DNA of 64,000 bases, from NCBI GenBank assembly GCA_046350355.1, contig JAXMAN010000001.1, forward strand, positions 682,001 through 746,000. The letters are read 5' to 3'. Made by a program: the position numbers and the translations under genes. Each line of letters begins with the position of its first letter. The stretch's first letter is position 1. Source of the DNA: UBA966 sp046350355 (GTDB lineage Bacteria; Planctomycetota; Phycisphaerae; Phycisphaerales; SM1A02). Positions 9,195 to 16,825 of this stretch are shown piece by piece. The notes below the pieces were generated by a model. The model did not search any database and was not told the origin of the DNA. It was given only the letters and a program-made list of their open reading frames with translations.

Positions 9195-9971
9195 ATGGCC
9201 GACCCGATCATCACCATCCGCGGAATGTCCAAGATCTACCGCGTCGGCGTGGAGACGATCCACGCGCTGCGCGGCGTCGACCTGGACATCGCGCCCAACG
9301 AGATGGTCGCGATCATGGGCAGCTCCGGCTCGGGCAAGAGCACGCTGATGAACATGCTTGGCTGCCTGGACCGGCCGACCGCGGGGACCTACCTGCTGGG
9401 CGGCCGCAACGTGAGCGGCATGCGGCCCGACGAGCTCGCGCACGTGCGCAACGAGCAGATCGGCTTCGTCTTCCAGGCCTTCGAGCTGCTTCCGCGCCAG
9501 ACGGCGCTGGAGAACGTGGAGCTTCCCCTGCTCTACAGCAGCTCCGCGGGAGGCGCGCGCGAGCGCCGCCGCCGCGCGCTCGAGGCGCTCAACCGCGTGG
9601 GCCTGGGCTCGCGCGTCGACCACCGTCCGAACCAGCTCTCCGGCGGACAGAAGCAGCGAGTGGCGATCGCCCGCGCGGTGCTCAACCGCCCGAAGATCCT
9701 CATGGCCGACGAGCCCACGGGCAACCTGGACTCGACGACCACGCGCGAGATCCTCGCGCTCTTCACGCAGCTTCACCGCGAGGGCCAGACGATCCTGCTG
9801 GTGACGCACGAGGACGAGGTCGCCGCGCACTGCCAGCGCGTGGTGCGCCTGCGCGACGGGCGCATCCTGAGCGACCTGCCCGCGGAGCAGGATCCCGCGG
9901 TCGCGCCGCTCGTGCCCGAGGTGCGCGCCGCGCAGGCGGCGGTCCTGGCCGGATCGGGGGTGGCGTCGTGA
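9195..9971 (+). CDS. ABC transporter ATP-binding protein, MacB/LolD type
   Basis: 258 residues. Walker A GSSGSGKST (42-50), Q-loop FVFQAFELLP (91-100), signature LSGGQ (148-152), Walker B ILMADE (168-173) followed by PTGNLD, and H-loop His205 are all present and intact. The sequence around IGFVFQ and MADEPTGNLD is diagnostic for the MacB/LolD/FtsE branch, which drives mechanotransmission, not classical transport. The stop overlaps the GTG of the permease gene (GTGA), so the two are translationally coupled. The Ala/Val-rich C-terminal 30 residues are an extension of unknown role. Confidence 0.93.
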   Translation: MADPIITIRGMSKIYRVGVETIHALRGVDLDIAPNEMVAIMGSSGSGKSTLMNMLGCLDRPTAGTYLLGGRNVSGMRPDELAHVRNEQIGFVFQAFELLPRQTALENVELPLLYSSSAGGARERRRRALEALNRVGLGSRVDHRPNQLSGGQKQRVAIARAVLNRPKILMADEPTGNLDSTTTREILALFTQLHREGQTILLVTHEDEVAAHCQRVVRLRDGRILSDLPAEQDPAVAPLVPEVRAAQAAVLAGSGVAS

Positions 9972-11212
9972 GGTTCTCCCCGTTCTTCTTCTTCAAGACG
10001 GTGGGCATGGCGCTCAGCCAGATCTGGGCGAACAAGACCCGCTCCTTCCTGACGGCGCTGGGCATCATCGTCGGCGTCGCCAGCGTCACCGCGGTCATCG
10101 CGGCGCTGACCGGCCTCAAGGGAAAGGTCCTGGCCGAGTTCGAGTCGGTGGGTGCGGCCCGCCTCTTCATCTTCCCCGACCGTCCGGATAACGCCCCGCG
10201 CCAGAAGTATCCGTGGGAGAAGTGCCGCCTCAAGATCGCGGAGGCGCGCGCCATCCAGGATCAGTGCCCCTCCGTGAAGGGAGTCACGCCCATCTGCGAC
10301 GTGGCGATGAGCGTGGAGAGCGACGACGCCGCCATCGACGCGATCAACGTGAGCGGCATCTGGCCCGCGTGGCACGACGTGGTGGCGCGCAAGGTCGTGA
10401 AGGGGCGCCCGTTCCGGCAGAGCGACATCGACACGGCGCTCCAGGTCGCCCTGCTCAATGAGGCGGCGATCGAGGAGCTCAAGCTGCCGCCGGATCCGCT
10501 GAACTCGCACGTGCTGCTGGGCGGGCGCCGCTTCCTGGTGATCGGGGTCGTCGAGACGCTTCAGGCGCGCATGTTCGGCATGAACAGCAGCCAGGCGGAG
10601 ATCTTCATCCCCTTCAGCGTCGCGGAGAAGCTCCTGGACCGCGACTTCTTCATGCAGTTCGCCGCCATCGCGGTGAGCCCTGACAAGGCCGAGGAGGCCA
10701 AGGCCGAGATCGAGTACGTCATGCGCCGCCAGCGCGGCCTGACCGCGGGCGAGCCCAACACCTTCCGCGTCGCCGCCATCGACCAGTACATCAACCAGTT
10801 CAAGAGCCTGGCGAGCGGCGTCACCGCGATCGCCGGCGGCATCGTCGGCATCTCGCTGCTGGTGGGCGGCATCGGCATCATGAACATCATGCTCGTCTCG
10901 GTGAGCGAGCGCACCCGCGAGATCGGCCTGCGCAAGGCCGTCGGCGCGACGCCCGCGGCGATCCTGCTGCAGTTCCTCCTCGAGGCGGTCACGCTCACCG
11001 TGCTGGGCGGCATGACCGGCCTCATCATCGGCAAGCTGCTGGCGCTGGGGCTGACCTTCCTGCCGGGCGCGAACCTGGAGCAGGCGGATGTCCCCGCGTG
11101 GGCGATCCTGCTGGCGCTGCTCTTCAGCGCGGGCGTCGGCGTCGCCTTCGGCATGTTCCCCGCGATCAAGGCCTCGCGCCTGGACCCCATCGAGGCGCTG
11201 CGCCACGAGTGA
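9968..11212 (+). CDS. ABC transporter permease, MacB/FtsX family
   Basis: 414 residues from GTG 9968, overlapping the ATPase gene by 4 bp. Topology is classical type VII: one N-terminal membrane helix with the conserved NKTRSFLTALGIIVGVAS motif, a large periplasmic MacB_PCD domain (about 45-290), then three C-terminal helices beginning with LVGGIGIMNIMLVSVSERTREIGLRKAVGA. It would transmit ATPase motion to the periplasmic adaptor. Unlike E. coli MacB, ATPase and permease are separate chains. Confidence 0.92.
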   Translation: MRFSPFFFFKTVGMALSQIWANKTRSFLTALGIIVGVASVTAVIAALTGLKGKVLAEFESVGAARLFIFPDRPDNAPRQKYPWEKCRLKIAEARAIQDQCPSVKGVTPICDVAMSVESDDAAIDAINVSGIWPAWHDVVARKVVKGRPFRQSDIDTALQVALLNEAAIEELKLPPDPLNSHVLLGGRRFLVIGVVETLQARMFGMNSSQAEIFIPFSVAEKLLDRDFFMQFAAIAVSPDKAEEAKAEIEYVMRRQRGLTAGEPNTFRVAAIDQYINQFKSLASGVTAIAGGIVGISLLVGGIGIMNIMLVSVSERTREIGLRKAVGATPAAILLQFLLEAVTLTVLGGMTGLIIGKLLALGLTFLPGANLEQADVPAWAILLALLFSAGVGVAFGMFPAIKASRLDPIEALRHE

Positions 11213-11216
11213 CCCC

Positions 11217-12959
11217 GTGAAGCGAACCGCCGCCAGATCCGCCGCGCTCCTGGCCCTGCTCGCCGCAGGCTGCCAGAACGACCTCTTCCGCAGCCAGGAG
11301 ACGCCCTACACGCTGCCCACCGACCGCCTGCGCGCGATCGAGCCGGTGGACCTCTCGAAGGTGCAGTACGGCCCGCCCGTCCCCGCGGACCTCGCGATGA
11401 AGGGGGCGACCTCGGGCGGCTTCCAGCCCACGCGGTACGACCGCACGCGCACGATGAGCATCGCCGAGGTGCGCGCGCTCTCGCTGGCGAACAACCTGGA
11501 CCTGCGCGTGCAGCTCGTCGCGCCGGAGATCGCGCGCACGCGCATCTCCGAGGAGGAGGCGAAGTTCGAGGCGGTCTTCTTCGCCGACTACACGCGCAAC
11601 GGCAACAACCTGCTGACGCAGCTCCAGAACAACGAGGGGCTGCTCAGCGACCAGATCGACCTGGGCATCGCGCTGCCGCTGGCGACCGGCGGCACGCTCA
11701 CCTTCAAGCCGCAGTACACGCAGGCGACCAACCAGGCCGCGGCCGCGCTGGGCACGCCCGCGCCCGACCAGGGCGGCGTGGCCTTCTCGATCAGCCAGCC
11801 GCTTCTGCGCGACGCGGGCATCGACCGCAACACCGCCTCGATCCGGGTCGCCAAGCTCGAGGGGCAGATCACCGACACCCGCACCAAGCTCGAGTCGATC
11901 CGCATCCTCGCCAACGCGGACAAGGCGTACTGGAACCTCTACCGCGCCTACCGCGAGCTGGAGGTGCGCAAGCAGCAGTACGACCTCGCCGTCGCGCAGC
12001 TCGAGCGCGCCAAGCGCCGCGTGGACGCGGGCGACGCGCCGCAGGTCGAGGTGCTGCGCGCCGAGAGCGGCGTGGGCACCACGCTGGAGAACGTGATCCT
12101 CGCGGACGCGGCGCTGCGCAACCGCCAGCGCGACCTCAAGCGCATCGTCAACGATCCGGGGATGCCGATGTCCGACGGAACCGCGCTCATCCCCGCGACG
12201 CAGCCGAACCCGCTGGGCCTGCAGCTCGACGCGTTCGCGCTCGCCGACCGCGCGGTGCGCGACCGCATGGAGATGCTGGAGCTGGAGCTGCAGCTCGCGA
12301 TCGACGCATCGAACGTCGAGGTCGCGCGCAACGCGTCGCTGCCGCTCTTCACCGTCGACTACACGTACCAGATGTTCGGCCAGGGCAGCGGCGTCGGCGA
12401 GACCTTCAGCAACATCGGCGACGCCGACCAGTACACGCTGACCGCGCGCGCCGAGATCCCCATCGGCAACGAGGTGCGCCTGAACCAGCTCCGCCGCGCC
12501 GTGCTGCAGCGCGTGCAGCGCCTGGCCACCAAGGACGCGCGCGCGCAGGCGATCCGGCAGGAGGTGCTCAACGCCGTCGACAACCTGGAGACGGCGTGGC
12601 AGCGCATCCTGGCCGCGCGCCTGGAGTCGATCCTGGCGGCGCGCACCTACGAGGCGGAGAAGCGGCAGTTCGAGGTGGGCCTGCGCACGAGCACCGACGT
12701 GCTCGACGCCGCGGCGCGCCTGGGCGACTCGCAGAGCCGCGAGGTGAACGCGCTCGCCGGCTACGAGATCGCGCTCATCGACGCCGCCTTCGCGACCGGC
12801 ACGGTCGTCGGCGGCACCCGGGTGCGCTGGGACGAGCTGGAGATGCGCGATCCGAGCGTGGCCCCGCGTCCGGGCACGGGGGACGGCGTGATCGGGCCGC
12901 CGGTGGGCACGGCGGTCGGCTCGAAGGTGGGCGCGCCCGCGGCGGCGCAGGGCGGCTGA
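11217..12959 (+). CDS. TolC-like outer-membrane efflux lipoprotein
   Basis: 580 residues from GTG 11217, four bases after the permease stop. The first 20 residues are a lipoprotein signal ending in the lipobox LAAGC. Two OEP repeats follow, each with a long helical stretch (TKLESIRILANADKAYWNLY and a second around RQEVLNAVDNLETAWQRILA) and beta strands (GGTLTFKPQYTQ, YTLTARAEIPIG). It completes the adaptor-ATPase-permease-channel operon, probably a tripartite exporter. The substrate is unknown. The C-terminus is a Gly/Pro/Val-rich tail. It converges on the next gene with a 5-bp gap. Confidence 0.9.
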   Translation: MKRTAARSAALLALLAAGCQNDLFRSQETPYTLPTDRLRAIEPVDLSKVQYGPPVPADLAMKGATSGGFQPTRYDRTRTMSIAEVRALSLANNLDLRVQLVAPEIARTRISEEEAKFEAVFFADYTRNGNNLLTQLQNNEGLLSDQIDLGIALPLATGGTLTFKPQYTQATNQAAAALGTPAPDQGGVAFSISQPLLRDAGIDRNTASIRVAKLEGQITDTRTKLESIRILANADKAYWNLYRAYRELEVRKQQYDLAVAQLERAKRRVDAGDAPQVEVLRAESGVGTTLENVILADAALRNRQRDLKRIVNDPGMPMSDGTALIPATQPNPLGLQLDAFALADRAVRDRMEMLELELQLAIDASNVEVARNASLPLFTVDYTYQMFGQGSGVGETFSNIGDADQYTLTARAEIPIGNEVRLNQLRRAVLQRVQRLATKDARAQAIRQEVLNAVDNLETAWQRILAARLESILAARTYEAEKRQFEVGLRTSTDVLDAAARLGDSQSREVNALAGYEIALIDAAFATGTVVGGTRVRWDELEMRDPSVAPRPGTGDGVIGPPVGTAVGSKVGAPAAAQGG

Positions 12960-12964
12960 CCGCG

Positions 12965-13429
12965 TCAGCCGCGGAAGGCGAGCTTCTTCTCCGCCATCTG
13001 GACCATGAAGCGGATCTCGGGGGCGGTGCCGGCGTCGGTCACGACGCTGCGGAAGGCGGCCGCGAGCGCGGCGTCGTCGTGGTTGGAGATGCGCTCGCCG
13101 TGGAAGAGCAGGGCGGCGGCGGCGGCGGCGATCGCCAGGCGGCTGCCGATGGTGCGCTCCTCCGCGGTCTCGCCCTCGGCGCGCAGCGCGGAGTACAGCA
13201 CGCGCGCGCGGCGGATGCGCGAGAGCGGCGCGGTCGGGTCGGTGAGCAGCGCGATGGCGCTGGCGCGCGACTCGTCCACCTCGTAGGCGATCCAGTCGCC
13301 GGCGGCCTGCGCGGGCGCGTCGATGGAGCGCAGCACCCAGCTCAGGGTCTCGTGGAGCGAGTCGGCCCCCAGCGGGTCGCGCGGACCCGGGGCGCCGGCG
13401 GCGGAGTGCGGATCGATGGGCTCGGTCAT
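12965..13429 (-). CDS. Small helical protein translationally coupled to an ECF sigma factor
   Basis: 154 residues. I do not recognise a family. It is mostly alpha-helical by composition, with an Ala-rich stretch (LAIAAAAAALLFHG) too polar at the ends to be a clear membrane helix. Its ATG overlaps the sigma-factor stop (ATGA on the minus strand), so expression is tied to that sigma factor. A role as a sigma partner or regulator is a guess from position. It has no zinc-binding HxxxCxxC motif of a ZAS anti-sigma factor. Confidence 0.7.
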   Translation of the reverse strand: MTEPIDPHSAAGAPGPRDPLGADSLHETLSWVLRSIDAPAQAAGDWIAYEVDESRASAIALLTDPTAPLSRIRRARVLYSALRAEGETAEERTIGSRLAIAAAAAALLFHGERISNHDDAALAAAFRSVVTDAGTAPEIRFMVQMAEKKLAFRG

Positions 13430-14133
13430 GGATTCCTTCCTTCCAGCAGCCGCAGCAGTTCACGAAGCTCCTGCTGCGCCCCCGCGGGTGATGCATCGAC
13501 GGTGTCGCCGATGCGGTGGATCAGTTGCGCCGCGAAGGCCTTGCGCATCGCGACGACGGTGTTGGAGATGCGCGACGGATCCGTGAGGTTCCAGCGCGCC
13601 ATGAGCGCCTCGTAGGTCGGAGGCTTGGCGCCCCGCAGCATCGGCTGCAGGACGCGGCTGTCGAAGATGTCCCACGCCCACTCGCGGCCCTTGGCGAGCG
13701 TCTCCTCGCGAAGCGCCTCGGCGGCGGAGACGACGAGCATGGAGATCCACGCGCGGTGGAAGGCGGCCTCGGGATTGGGCGTGGCGCCGGCGCGCTCGTC
13801 GATGGCGCCCTCGCCGTCGCGCACGACGCGGCCCTGGCCGGGATGGCGGCGCGCGGCGTGGTCGTGGCGGTAGACGTCGGCCATGTAGTTGCGCACCGCG
13901 CTCATGAGCAGGGTGCGGAACTGGCCGCGTCGTTCGTCCAGGCGCGAGAGCAGGTCGCGGCCGAGCAGCACGTCGGCGATGAAGCCCTGCGTGAGCTCGC
14001 GCGCCTCGTCGTCGCGGCGGCCGGACTGGCGGATGTAGGCGTAGATGGCGCCGTAGAAGCGCACGGCGACGTTGTCGCGCGAGAGCGGCTCGTCGCCGTG
14101 GTCGGGATGTGGCGCAGGCTCGGGCTCAGGCAT
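13426..14133 (-). CDS. ECF-type RNA polymerase sigma factor
   Basis: 235 residues from the ATG at 14133. Region 2 (about 24-95) has YGAIYAYIRQSG, DEARELTQGFIADVL and RGQFRTLLMSAVRNYMAD, the pattern of the LTQGFF group of sigma-70-like factors common in Planctomycetes and relatives. Region 4 is degenerate but has the HTH stretch TYEALMARWNLTDPSRISN followed by a helix and the family's typical C-terminal tail (GDTVDASPAGAQQELRELLR). A long, acidic linker joins them. An in-frame ATG at 14193 would add 20 residues (Phe, His and Pro-rich) that do not resemble the family; neither start has a Shine-Dalgarno sequence. The target promoters are unknown. Confidence 0.8.
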   Translation of the reverse strand: MPEPEPAPHPDHGDEPLSRDNVAVRFYGAIYAYIRQSGRRDDEARELTQGFIADVLLGRDLLSRLDERRGQFRTLLMSAVRNYMADVYRHDHAARRHPGQGRVVRDGEGAIDERAGATPNPEAAFHRAWISMLVVSAAEALREETLAKGREWAWDIFDSRVLQPMLRGAKPPTYEALMARWNLTDPSRISNTVVAMRKAFAAQLIHRIGDTVDASPAGAQQELRELLRLLEGRNP

Positions 14134-14304
14134 GGCGGTGGCCAGCAGACAGCCAGGAGGGCCGGGGAAAGCGTGATGGAAGCTGCGCACCATGCGAGGC
14201 GTCCATCAGAGAGATACGGAGGGCCGGGGTGAAATTGTGGCGGGAAGCGGGCGGGAGGGTGGGTCCGATAGGTCAGGTCCGGCGGTGCTGGTGCTGGCGA
14301 CCCG

Positions 14305-15162
14305 CTATGGGCGTGGGGCAGCGACCAGGCGCGAGAGTTCGCGTGCGAGGTGATTGAGGTCGGCGTTCCTGGGGCACAGCGGGTGCTCCAGCAGTCGGAG
14401 GCGGCCAGCCCCGTCGGGCGGCACGAAGAGGGTCTCGACGGTTCTCGCTGCGGCCGCGAGCACCGGCTCGCCCGCGTGCCGCGCTGCCAGTTCCCGGGCG
14501 CATTCATCCTCGGCAGCGGTCAGCATCGCGACGATTCGATAGAGGTCGAGCGCATGATGCCGGCCTTCGTCCTTTCGTGCGTCGTCCAGCCGATCTCGCA
14601 GCGCGCCAAGCTTCATGAGCGCAAAGGGGAACGCCTGCGGGAGCAGGACCTCGCAGGACCGGTCTCCGTCGGAGACTCGATATTGCAGCGGCGACTCTTC
14701 GATCCCAAGCGCGTCGTCGGTCGCCCGCGCGTGCAACGGCACCGGGCGGCTTGGCCGGACACGAACGGTGTCGCGGGCGACCCGCCCCGCGAACGGGCCA
14801 AGCGGGCCAACCATGAGATCGATCACGACGCGGCGTCCGTCGACGGCACGCGTGAACTTCATCCATCGGGCGGCCTCGTCCACCACGCATCCGAGCCGGT
14901 CGAGGGCCGCGCGAAATCGCGCCATCTCCGCCGCGCTCGCCACGATCTCCGCCCGCAGCACGATGTCGATGTCCTGGGTGGTCCGGGCCGTGGGCCACTG
15001 GTCCACTGGCAGGAGGGTGCGGGCGGCCGAGTCCATGAGATGCCGCTGCTTCAGGAAGAGCCCCAGCCCGCCGGCGAGCAGCAGACGGGCGTCGCCCCCG
15101 AGCGCCTCGTCCAGGTCGATGACCGTCCTGAGGAGCGGATGTTCCAGGTCGGTGGCACGCAT
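14305..15162 (-). CDS. AbiEii/AbiGii-like nucleotidyltransferase (putative toxin)
   Basis: 285 residues. The nucleotidyltransferase core is visible: LLLAGGLGLFLKQRH (Gly31-Gly32), then TTQDIDIVL with Asp64 and Asp66, and a third acidic residue Asp115 in VVIDLMVG. A C-terminal helical part with FALMKLGALRDR and HHALDLYRIVAML resembles the MNT/AbiEii substrate-side region. AbiEii toxins are GTP-dependent nucleotidyltransferases of type IV toxin-antitoxin systems that block growth during phage infection. The partner gene lies 8 bp upstream in the same direction. GC looks visibly lower than in neighbouring genes, which suggests acquisition. The toxin role is inferred; a resistance-type nucleotidyltransferase is the alternative. 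Confidence 0.75.
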   Translation of the reverse strand: MRATDLEHPLLRTVIDLDEALGGDARLLLAGGLGLFLKQRHLMDSAARTLLPVDQWPTARTTQDIDIVLRAEIVASAAEMARFRAALDRLGCVVDEAARWMKFTRAVDGRRVVIDLMVGPLGPFAGRVARDTVRVRPSRPVPLHARATDDALGIEESPLQYRVSDGDRSCEVLLPQAFPFALMKLGALRDRLDDARKDEGRHHALDLYRIVAMLTAAEDECARELAARHAGEPVLAAAARTVETLFVPPDGAGRLRLLEHPLCPRNADLNHLARELSRLVAAPRP

Positions 15163-15170
15163 GGGGCGCT

Positions 15171-16235
15171 CTATCCCAGCGTCCGGAGGATGGACTGCCG
15201 GATCTCCGTCGCGGCCTCCTGATCGCGCTTGTCGCCCGCGGCGAGCTCAAGAAACGCCTGCACCGGCGACGCAAACGCGATGCCTGAGGCTTCGCGGCGG
15301 AGATCGAAGAAGGGGGTCGCATCGATTGCCTGGGCGATCTCGATGTCCGCGAACCGTTCGCTCTCGCGCCACAGGCTCCCGGCGGACGACCGGGCCGCCG
15401 CGAGGTCGCTGCACCAGGCGCGCGGCACGTCTCCGCGGCGGCCGGCGGTGTAGCGCTCCTGCGACGATTCGCCGGAGAGAGCAAGACGCGCAGGAGCATC
15501 CGGGGCGTTCACCCGCCGGAAGAGCTCGGGCAGGTCCTCGCACGCGAGCCGCACCGTTGCGAGACGAACTGGACGCTCGTAGCTGTCGCGCAGCCGGTCG
15601 AGCAGCGCATCAGGCTGCACGAGGGCGATCCTTCCCTCGGACCGACGCACGAGGATGTCCTCGGCCATGCGGGCGACTGCCTTCGAGACGGTCGAGAGCG
15701 CGACCGCCCCACCCCGGGACGTGATCTCGGTTTGGATCGCGCCGACGCTCTCATACTCCCGGCGGCAGAGGAAGACCCGCGGCACGACCGAGGTCGCCCC
15801 TCGGTAGGCGTAGCGCATCGGTTGCGATTCGGGGTATCGGTTCGGCCGTCCGGAACGCCGCAAGTAGAGGACGCCCGGCGCGATCGCGACGCCGTTTCCG
15901 CTCAGGTCGATCCCGGAGACGCCTCGCTGCACGAGGCGGTCGAGCGACGACTCCGTCAAATAGGGGACGATCACCATCGGAAGTCGTCCGGTGGCCTCGG
16001 CGATTCGCAGCGCTTGATCGGCGGCCTGCTCGAGGACTGCAGGTGTGCTGCGGCGCTTCGCCTCGGCGACGAAGGAGAAGGTGCGATCCCCCCAGCGGAG
16101 CTCCACCTGAAAGTCCGGACTCATCGAAAGCCCCGGACGGGGCCACGGCTCGATCGAGAGTGGGACATCGGGGCCCCAGGGCGACGGGAGGGAGCCGAGG
16201 AATCGAGCCTCGATCTTGGCGGGAAGAGGCGCCAT
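15171..16235 (-). CDS. AbiEi-like antitoxin with PD-(D/E)XK-like N-terminus
   Basis: 354 residues. Residues about 38-120 have a nuclease-like pattern: Asp41 in DFQVELRW, then FVAEAK with Glu58 and Lys60, an amphipathic helix, and the VSGIDLSGNGVAIA segment seen in AbiEi-like regulators. Residues about 155-205 read as a winged helix (SVGAIQTEITSRGGAVAL, STVSKAVARMAEDILVRR, ALVQ). The C-terminus has PVQAFLELAAGDKRDQEAA, like AbiEi C-terminal helices. It is first in a two-gene operon with the nucleotidyltransferase, the AbiEi-AbiEii order. A palindrome overlies its promoter, so autoregulation is likely. Whether the nuclease-like fold is active is open. Confidence 0.7.
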   Translation of the reverse strand: MAPLPAKIEARFLGSLPSPWGPDVPLSIEPWPRPGLSMSPDFQVELRWGDRTFSFVAEAKRRSTPAVLEQAADQALRIAEATGRLPMVIVPYLTESSLDRLVQRGVSGIDLSGNGVAIAPGVLYLRRSGRPNRYPESQPMRYAYRGATSVVPRVFLCRREYESVGAIQTEITSRGGAVALSTVSKAVARMAEDILVRRSEGRIALVQPDALLDRLRDSYERPVRLATVRLACEDLPELFRRVNAPDAPARLALSGESSQERYTAGRRGDVPRAWCSDLAAARSSAGSLWRESERFADIEIAQAIDATPFFDLRREASGIAFASPVQAFLELAAGDKRDQEAATEIRQSILRTLG

Positions 16236-16242
16236 GATTTCC

Positions 16243-16271
16243 AGTATATCGCGCTTTTCCGGAGCCGGAAA
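16243..16271 (-). promoter_or_regulatory. Promoter and palindromic operator of the AbiE-like operon
   Basis: On the minus strand TATACT (plus 16243-16248) ends 7 nt before the ATG, so the message is probably leaderless. Eight bases further upstream a perfect inverted repeat, TTTCCGG-CT-CCGGAAA (16256-16271), fills the -10/-35 spacer. A regulator bound there would occlude RNA polymerase. AbiEi proteins are known autorepressors at inverted repeats. Confidence 0.6.
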
Positions 16272-16402
16272 TTGCCAGTTAAGTGGAAATCGCCGCGCCT
16301 CGTGCTGGGCTTGGCGGGGTGTGGAACCGGACAGGTTTGGAAGAACCCCCGCCGCATCGGATCACCGCGTCCGGGAATCTCCGCGACCTGGCACGGCGCA
16401 GC

Positions 16403-16428
16403 GGCGCGCCCGCGATGGGGGGCGCGCC
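16403..16428 (-). terminator. Hairpin downstream of ssrA, possible terminator
   Basis: Perfect 9-bp stem GGCGCGCCC/GGGCGCGCC with an 8-nt loop, 17 bp beyond the mature 3' end of tmRNA. There is no T tract in the transcript direction, so it may act as a processing barrier or a Rho-assisted site. The rest of 16272-16402 holds nothing I can identify. Confidence 0.35.
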
Positions 16429-16444
16429 GCGCGTCTGCAGCGAG

Positions 16445-16791
16445 TGGAGCCGAGGGGAGTCGAACCCCTGTGCCGAAGCAGATCGAAAGGAGCCTCTACG
16501 CGTGTATCCACTGATTGATTGTCGTCCTGGCGGACCCCGGTGGCAGGGCGCACAGTCCCAAGACATGCGTTGTCTCGTCCCGCGGAGGCATGTCAGCCCC
16601 TTGGAACCAGCCTGATGTTTGTCGGCGGTCCGCCTATCAGGCGTGGGCGGACCTACCGTGCCACCTTAATTAGGCGGCGAGAGCGTACTGCGTGTTGGCA
16701 GTCGAAAGTTTGCATGCTTTTAGCGTGGCCTGCATGCTCCACGACGCGCCACTCCAGTCGATGGCTGCACGGTCGAAACCGGTACGGCCCC
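16445..16791 (-). ncRNA. ssrA: Transfer-messenger RNA (tmRNA)
   Basis: Both ends of the tRNA-like domain are recognisable. The 5' end GGGGCCG (16791-16785) pairs with CGGCTCC (16452-16446) with one G-U. GGTTTCGACCG follows the 5' acceptor strand, and the T arm is AGGGG-TTCGACT-CCCCT near the 3' end. The tag frame at 16699-16670 reads ANTQYALAA then TAA, with the canonical ALAA tail; an upstream in-frame GCA would lengthen it but AN is the usual opening. The discriminator is A at 16445 and is followed by CTC, so the CCA tail is not encoded and must be added. tmRNA rescues stalled ribosomes. One-piece form, about 347 nt. A TATACT box at 16810-16815 is its probable -10, leaving a short 5' leader for RNase P to remove. 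Confidence 0.93.
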
Positions 16792-16825
16792 AATTGTCAA
16801 AGACGCCCAAGTATAGGTTCCTCCC
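16792..16825. promoter_or_regulatory. Back-to-back promoters of ssrA and the LMW phosphatase
   Basis: The 34-bp gap contains AGTATAGG. On the minus strand this gives TATACT (16810-16815), 18 bp before mature tmRNA. On the plus strand it gives TATAGG (16812-16817), 8 bp before the GTG of the phosphatase gene. The two -10 boxes therefore overlap almost completely. The minus-strand box is the better match. Confidence 0.5.

Noticed and set aside
5600..9232. A 1210-codon open frame antisense to the dockerin-repeat and HlyD genes, and similar very long antisense frames elsewhere (for example 56052-59303 plus strand).
   Set aside because: They are shadows of real genes in GC-rich DNA with few stops. 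They have no recognisable domains, are Arg/Ala/Gly-biased and cross terminators and starts of well-supported genes.
14194..14304. Possible attachment-site repeat matching the ssrA 3' end at the far side of the AbiE-like genes.
   Set aside because: I compared the ssrA 3' sequence (GGAGTCGAACCCC region) by eye and found no second copy here.
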